A DNA stretch of 5,988 nt from Chloroflexales bacterium (GTDB lineage Bacteria; Chloroflexota; Chloroflexia; Chloroflexales; Chloroflexaceae), in assembly GCA_013336035.1 (NCBI GenBank), contig JAAXUL010000526.1:1-5988 (forward strand), given 5' to 3'. Under the pieces are notes generated by a model. It worked only from the letters and a program-made list of their open reading frames with translations, was not told where the DNA came from and searched no databases. The position numbers were made by a program, and so were the translations under genes. Shown here one piece after another: positions 3,034-5,988 of this stretch. The stretch's first letter is position 1; each line of letters begins with the position of its first letter.

Positions 3034-5988
3034 ATGGCTGCCACCGCCACTCTTGACCTTTGCCTGCGCCGCATCGGCGCGGGCGCCTATGACCTCGCTA
3101 TCAACCTCTGCCCGCCTGGCAGCAACCTGCCCGCCGAGCTGGCGCGCCAGGTCTCTGTGGCGATTGACTTGGGGCGCCAGCTCGAGGTGAGCCTCGACCC
3201 TATGGCCTACGGCCGGCTGCTCACCGGCTCCCTCTTCGCCGCCGAGCCCGCCCGGCGCGCCTGGGAGCAGGCGCGGGCCTTCGTCAGCGGCGCGGGCGCC
3301 CCCCTGCGCGTCTGTCTCCAGATCGACTCGACCGCCGACGAGCTCCACGGGCTGCGCTGGGAGACCCTGGCTGACCCGGGCAGCGGCGCGCCGGTCGCCC
3401 AGAGCGAGCAGATGATATTCGCGCGGACGCTGGGCAGCACCGACCTGGGCCTGGTGCCCATCCCGGCCCGCCCCGAGCTGCGGGCGCTGCTCGTCGCCGC
3501 CGGCCCGGGCGACCTGCCGGCCTACGGCCTCGCCCCCCTGGACGCGGAAGGCGAGCTCGCGCGGAGCGCGGCGGCCCTTGATGGCGTCGCCGTCACGGTG
3601 CTTGGCCATAGCGCGCCAGGGGCGCTCAGGGCTACCCTTGCCAACCTGCTCGCTGCCCTGCGCGAGGGGCCGCACATCCTCTACCTGATCTGCCACGGCA
3701 CGCTCGCCCAGGGCGAGCCCTACCTCTGGCTCGAGGACGAGGGCGGGCGCACCAGCCGGGTCAGCGGCGCGCTCCTCGCCGAGCGCATCGGCGCCATGGA
3801 CCGTCGGCCCCTGCTTGTTGTCCTGGCCTCGTGCCAGAGCGCCGGGGGCGGCTCCGACACGGCCCTTGCGGCCCTGGGGCCGCGCCTCGCGCGCGCGGGG
3901 GTCGCCGCTGTCCTCGCCATGCAGGGCGTTATGTCTACCTCGGCCGCCCAGAGCCTCGTGCCGGCCCTGTTTCGCGAGCTGCGCCACGACGGCCAGATCG
4001 ACCGGGCCCTCGCCGCCGCCCGCTCGGCAATCGCCGACGGCCCGGACTGGTGGCGGCCAGCCCTCTTTATGCGCGTGCGGGACGGCCGCCTCTGGCGCGA
4101 GCCCGATGAGAGGCCTGAGGCGGCCCAGGACAGCGGCCATGCTCGCGAGGAGCTGAGCCGCTTTGTCGCCGTGGCGCTCCTCGCCTATGAGCGCCGCCTG
4201 CTGGCGGCCCGCCCCCGACGCCGCCAGCCGCCCGCGGAGCCCTACCGGGGCCTGCTCGCCTATGAGTTTCGGGACGCGGACTACTTCTACGGGCGCGAGG
4301 CCGCCGTCGCCGCCCTGGCCGAGATGCTCTCCAGGCTTCGCCTCGCCGTCCTCCACGCCCCCGGCGGCGCGGGCAAGACCTCGCTGGTGAGCGCTGGCCT
4401 CGCCCCGCGCCTCTTTGACAGCGGCCACCTGCCGGTAGTGGTGCGCGTGGGCGCCGACCCGGCCCGCGCGCTGCGGGCAGCCCTCGCCGCCCCGGACTTG
4501 GGCGTCGCCCCGCCAGCCCACTGGCACACCCTCGGCCTGGCCGAGCTTGTCGCAGCCCTCTGCCGGCAGCTGCCGCCCGCGGGCCAGCGCCTGGTGCTGA
4601 TCTTCGACCAGCTCGAGGAGCTCTTCATCGCCAGCCCCGGCCGCGAGGCGCGCGCGGCCTTCGCGTCCGAGCTTGCCGCCTGCGTGGCGGGCCACGACCT
4701 GCCGGTCAGCGTGCTCTTGTGTGTGCGCGCCGACTACTTCTCCGAGCTTGCGGCCTTCACCCGCGAGCTACCCGCCATCTTCCACAACCAGCACCGCCTC
4801 GACCCGATGGGCCGCGACGAGGCCACCGAGGCGATCACCCAGCCCCTTGGCGACCTGCGGCCGCCCCTCGGCTGTGAGCCGACCCTGCTCGAGGCCCTCC
4901 TCGCCGACCTGGAGCGCGCCGGCGTAGAGCTGACGCATCTCCAGCTGATCTGCGCCCGCCTCTTTGCGAGCCTGGGGCCGGGCGAGCGTCTGCTCACCCT
5001 CGAGCACTACCGGCAGCTCGGCGGCGCCGCCGCGATCCTGGGCGGCTATCTGCGCCACGAGGTCGCGGCCCTCGGCCAGGCGGCCCCGCTCGCCCGCGCC
5101 ATCCTGAGCGCCCTCGTCGCGGGTGACGGCACCCGCCAGGCCCTCGCCCTGGCCGACCTGCGCGACCAGCTGGCCCAGCGCGACGACATGGCCGAGCTCG
5201 ATGGAGTCCTCGACGCGCTCGTGGCCGCCCGCCTGGCCCGCCGCGAGCAGCGCGAGGGCGTCGCGCGCTACGAGCTGGCCCACGACTATCTGGTGGCCGA
5301 GGTGCGGGCCTGGATCACGCCCGAGGACCTGGCGGCGCAGCTCGCCCGCGGCGCGCTCGGCCAGGCTATGGCCGGCTGGCGCGAGCGCGGCTGGACCATG
5401 GACGCCCGGGCCCTGGCCCTCGTCCACGAGCAGCGCGCCCTGCTGGCGGGCCTGAGCGTCGAGGAGGTGGCCCTGATCTTCCACTCGGCCGTGGCCCAGC
5501 GGCGCTGGGTCGAGATCTGGGCCGCGACCGCCCATCGCCGCGGCCTCGCGATCTGGCCCGTGCTGCGGCCCCTGCTGCGCTCGTACGACTACAGGGTGCG
5601 CGCCGAGGCCCTGGCGGCCGTGGCCCCCCTCGGGGCAACGGCCATCCCGGCCCTGCGCGAGGCCCTGGCCGACCCAGCGCCGCTGGTGCGCACGCGGGCG
5701 ATCTGCGGCCTCGCGGCCATCCCTGGCGACCAGGCGGCCGAGGCCCTGCGCGGCGGGCTGCGCCACGAGGTGTTCGTGCCGCCTCGGGGCGGGACGCCGG
5801 GTTTCTACATCGAGCGCTGGCCCGTCACCTGCGCCGCGTACGCCCGCTTTCTGGCCGGTCGCCCCGAGCAGCAGCCCCCGCCCTCGTGGACGGGGCGCAC
5901 CCCGCCCCAGGGCTGCGCCAGCCACCCGGTGGTCGAGGTGAGCTGGCACGACGCCGTGGCCTACGCCGCCTGGGCCGGCCGGCGCCTG
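3034..5988 (+). CDS. CHAT protease-nSTAND1 NTPase-HEAT-FGE multidomain protein, 3' truncated
   Basis: The frame is open from here to the right edge, 985 residues without a stop. Residues about 80-354 are a CHAT domain: LHGLRWETL (104-112), the catalytic His in YLICHGT (H221) and Cys in LASCQSAGG (C267), ending at DWWRPALFM. After a Pro/Arg linker, an nSTAND1 NTPase begins at PYRGLLAYEF (403) and FYGREAAV. Its Walker A is APGGAGKTS (442-450; K448, T449, with Ala at the usual first Gly), its Walker B is LIFDQLEELF (D525, E528, E529), then VRADYF and the winged-helix end ELAHDYLV (747-754). A helical stretch leads to about two HEAT/PBS-like repeats (850-911). From about 913 an FGE-sulfatase/C-type-lectin-like domain begins (FYIERWPVT, HPVVEVSWHDAVAYAAWAGRRL) and is cut by the edge. 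By family knowledge, the STAND module is an ATP-driven switch that would control the CHAT protease. In-frame ATGs at 3016 and 3034 both lack a Shine-Dalgarno; 3034 is preferred because it opens directly into the first beta strand. Confidence 0.92.
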   Translation, partial: MAATATLDLCLRRIGAGAYDLAINLCPPGSNLPAELARQVSVAIDLGRQLEVSLDPMAYGRLLTGSLFAAEPARRAWEQARAFVSGAGAPLRVCLQIDSTADELHGLRWETLADPGSGAPVAQSEQMIFARTLGSTDLGLVPIPARPELRALLVAAGPGDLPAYGLAPLDAEGELARSAAALDGVAVTVLGHSAPGALRATLANLLAALREGPHILYLICHGTLAQGEPYLWLEDEGGRTSRVSGALLAERIGAMDRRPLLVVLASCQSAGGGSDTALAALGPRLARAGVAAVLAMQGVMSTSAAQSLVPALFRELRHDGQIDRALAAARSAIADGPDWWRPALFMRVRDGRLWREPDERPEAAQDSGHAREELSRFVAVALLAYERRLLAARPRRRQPPAEPYRGLLAYEFRDADYFYGREAAVAALAEMLSRLRLAVLHAPGGAGKTSLVSAGLAPRLFDSGHLPVVVRVGADPARALRAALAAPDLGVAPPAHWHTLGLAELVAALCRQLPPAGQRLVLIFDQLEELFIASPGREARAAFASELAACVAGHDLPVSVLLCVRADYFSELAAFTRELPAIFHNQHRLDPMGRDEATEAITQPLGDLRPPLGCEPTLLEALLADLERAGVELTHLQLICARLFASLGPGERLLTLEHYRQLGGAAAILGGYLRHEVAALGQAAPLARAILSALVAGDGTRQALALADLRDQLAQRDDMAELDGVLDALVAARLARREQREGVARYELAHDYLVAEVRAWITPEDLAAQLARGALGQAMAGWRERGWTMDARALALVHEQRALLAGLSVEEVALIFHSAVAQRRWVEIWAATAHRRGLAIWPVLRPLLRSYDYRVRAEALAAVAPLGATAIPALREALADPAPLVRTRAICGLAAIPGDQAAEALRGGLRHEVFVPPRGGTPGFYIERWPVTCAAYARFLAGRPEQQPPPSWTGRTPPQGCASHPVVEVSWHDAVAYAAWAGRRL

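Noticed and set aside
3007..4695. 562-codon open frame on the minus strand
   Set aside because: It is antisense to the CHAT-STAND gene, which has unmistakable domain motifs. The translation is Gly/Arg/Ala/Gln-rich without motifs, as expected from strong G/C bias at third codon positions.
4768..5949. 393-codon open frame on the minus strand
   Set aside because: It is antisense to the nSTAND/HEAT/FGE part and has low-complexity Gly/Arg/Ala-rich composition; a codon-bias shadow.
1..5988. CRISPR array, tRNA/rRNA genes, insertion sequences, attachment sites
   Set aside because: No regularly spaced repeats, no tRNA or rRNA-like stretches, no transposase motifs and no terminal inverted repeats with target duplications were seen on reading both strands.

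Overview
The window is very GC-rich bacterial DNA in which third codon positions are mostly G or C, so long open frames also appear antisense to the real genes. The style of the genes suggests a filamentous Chloroflexota (Chloroflexales-like) chromosome: a CHAT-STAND-HEAT-FGE giant protein, an NHLP-clan leader-like small protein beside a TPR-like protein, and an atypical MTHFR homologue. That placement is inferred from protein style only; no rRNA or other taxonomic marker is present.

Layout. Positions 2-193 (+) are the last codons of a helical-repeat (TPR-like) protein that starts outside the window. It is followed after 18 nt by a 72-residue small protein (212-430, +) resembling NHLP-clan RiPP leader peptides. 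A 12-bp-stem hairpin at 444-474 separates this rightward pair from a leftward cluster: a MetF-like TIM-barrel protein (1867-2823, -), a tandem GNAT acetyltransferase (899-1858, -) 8 nt downstream of it, and a single-domain response regulator (463-828, -) 67 nt further on.

A 210-nt divergent intergenic region (2824-3033) holds a good Shine-Dalgarno for the MetF-like gene. It also holds a perfect 7-bp inverted repeat that overlaps an extended -10 element facing right, and a second, bulged dyad that shares a TACCACG half-site with the first.

From about 3034 to the right edge runs one uninterrupted rightward gene of at least 985 codons. It encodes a CHAT (caspase/separase-like) protease domain with its His-Cys dyad, an nSTAND1-type NTPase with Walker A and B motifs, a helical region with HEAT-like repeats, and the beginning of a formylglycine-generating-enzyme/C-type-lectin-like domain cut by the window edge. 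This is the most interesting element: a candidate NTP-gated protease switch of the bacterial conflict or programmed-cell-death type.

The leftward cluster and the rightward giant gene need not be functionally linked. Their shared intergenic region with two related dyads is the only sequence evidence connecting them. The RiPP-like peptide, the CHAT-STAND protein and the lone receiver domain all fit an accessory/signalling neighbourhood, but no complete defence or RiPP operon is visible within the window.
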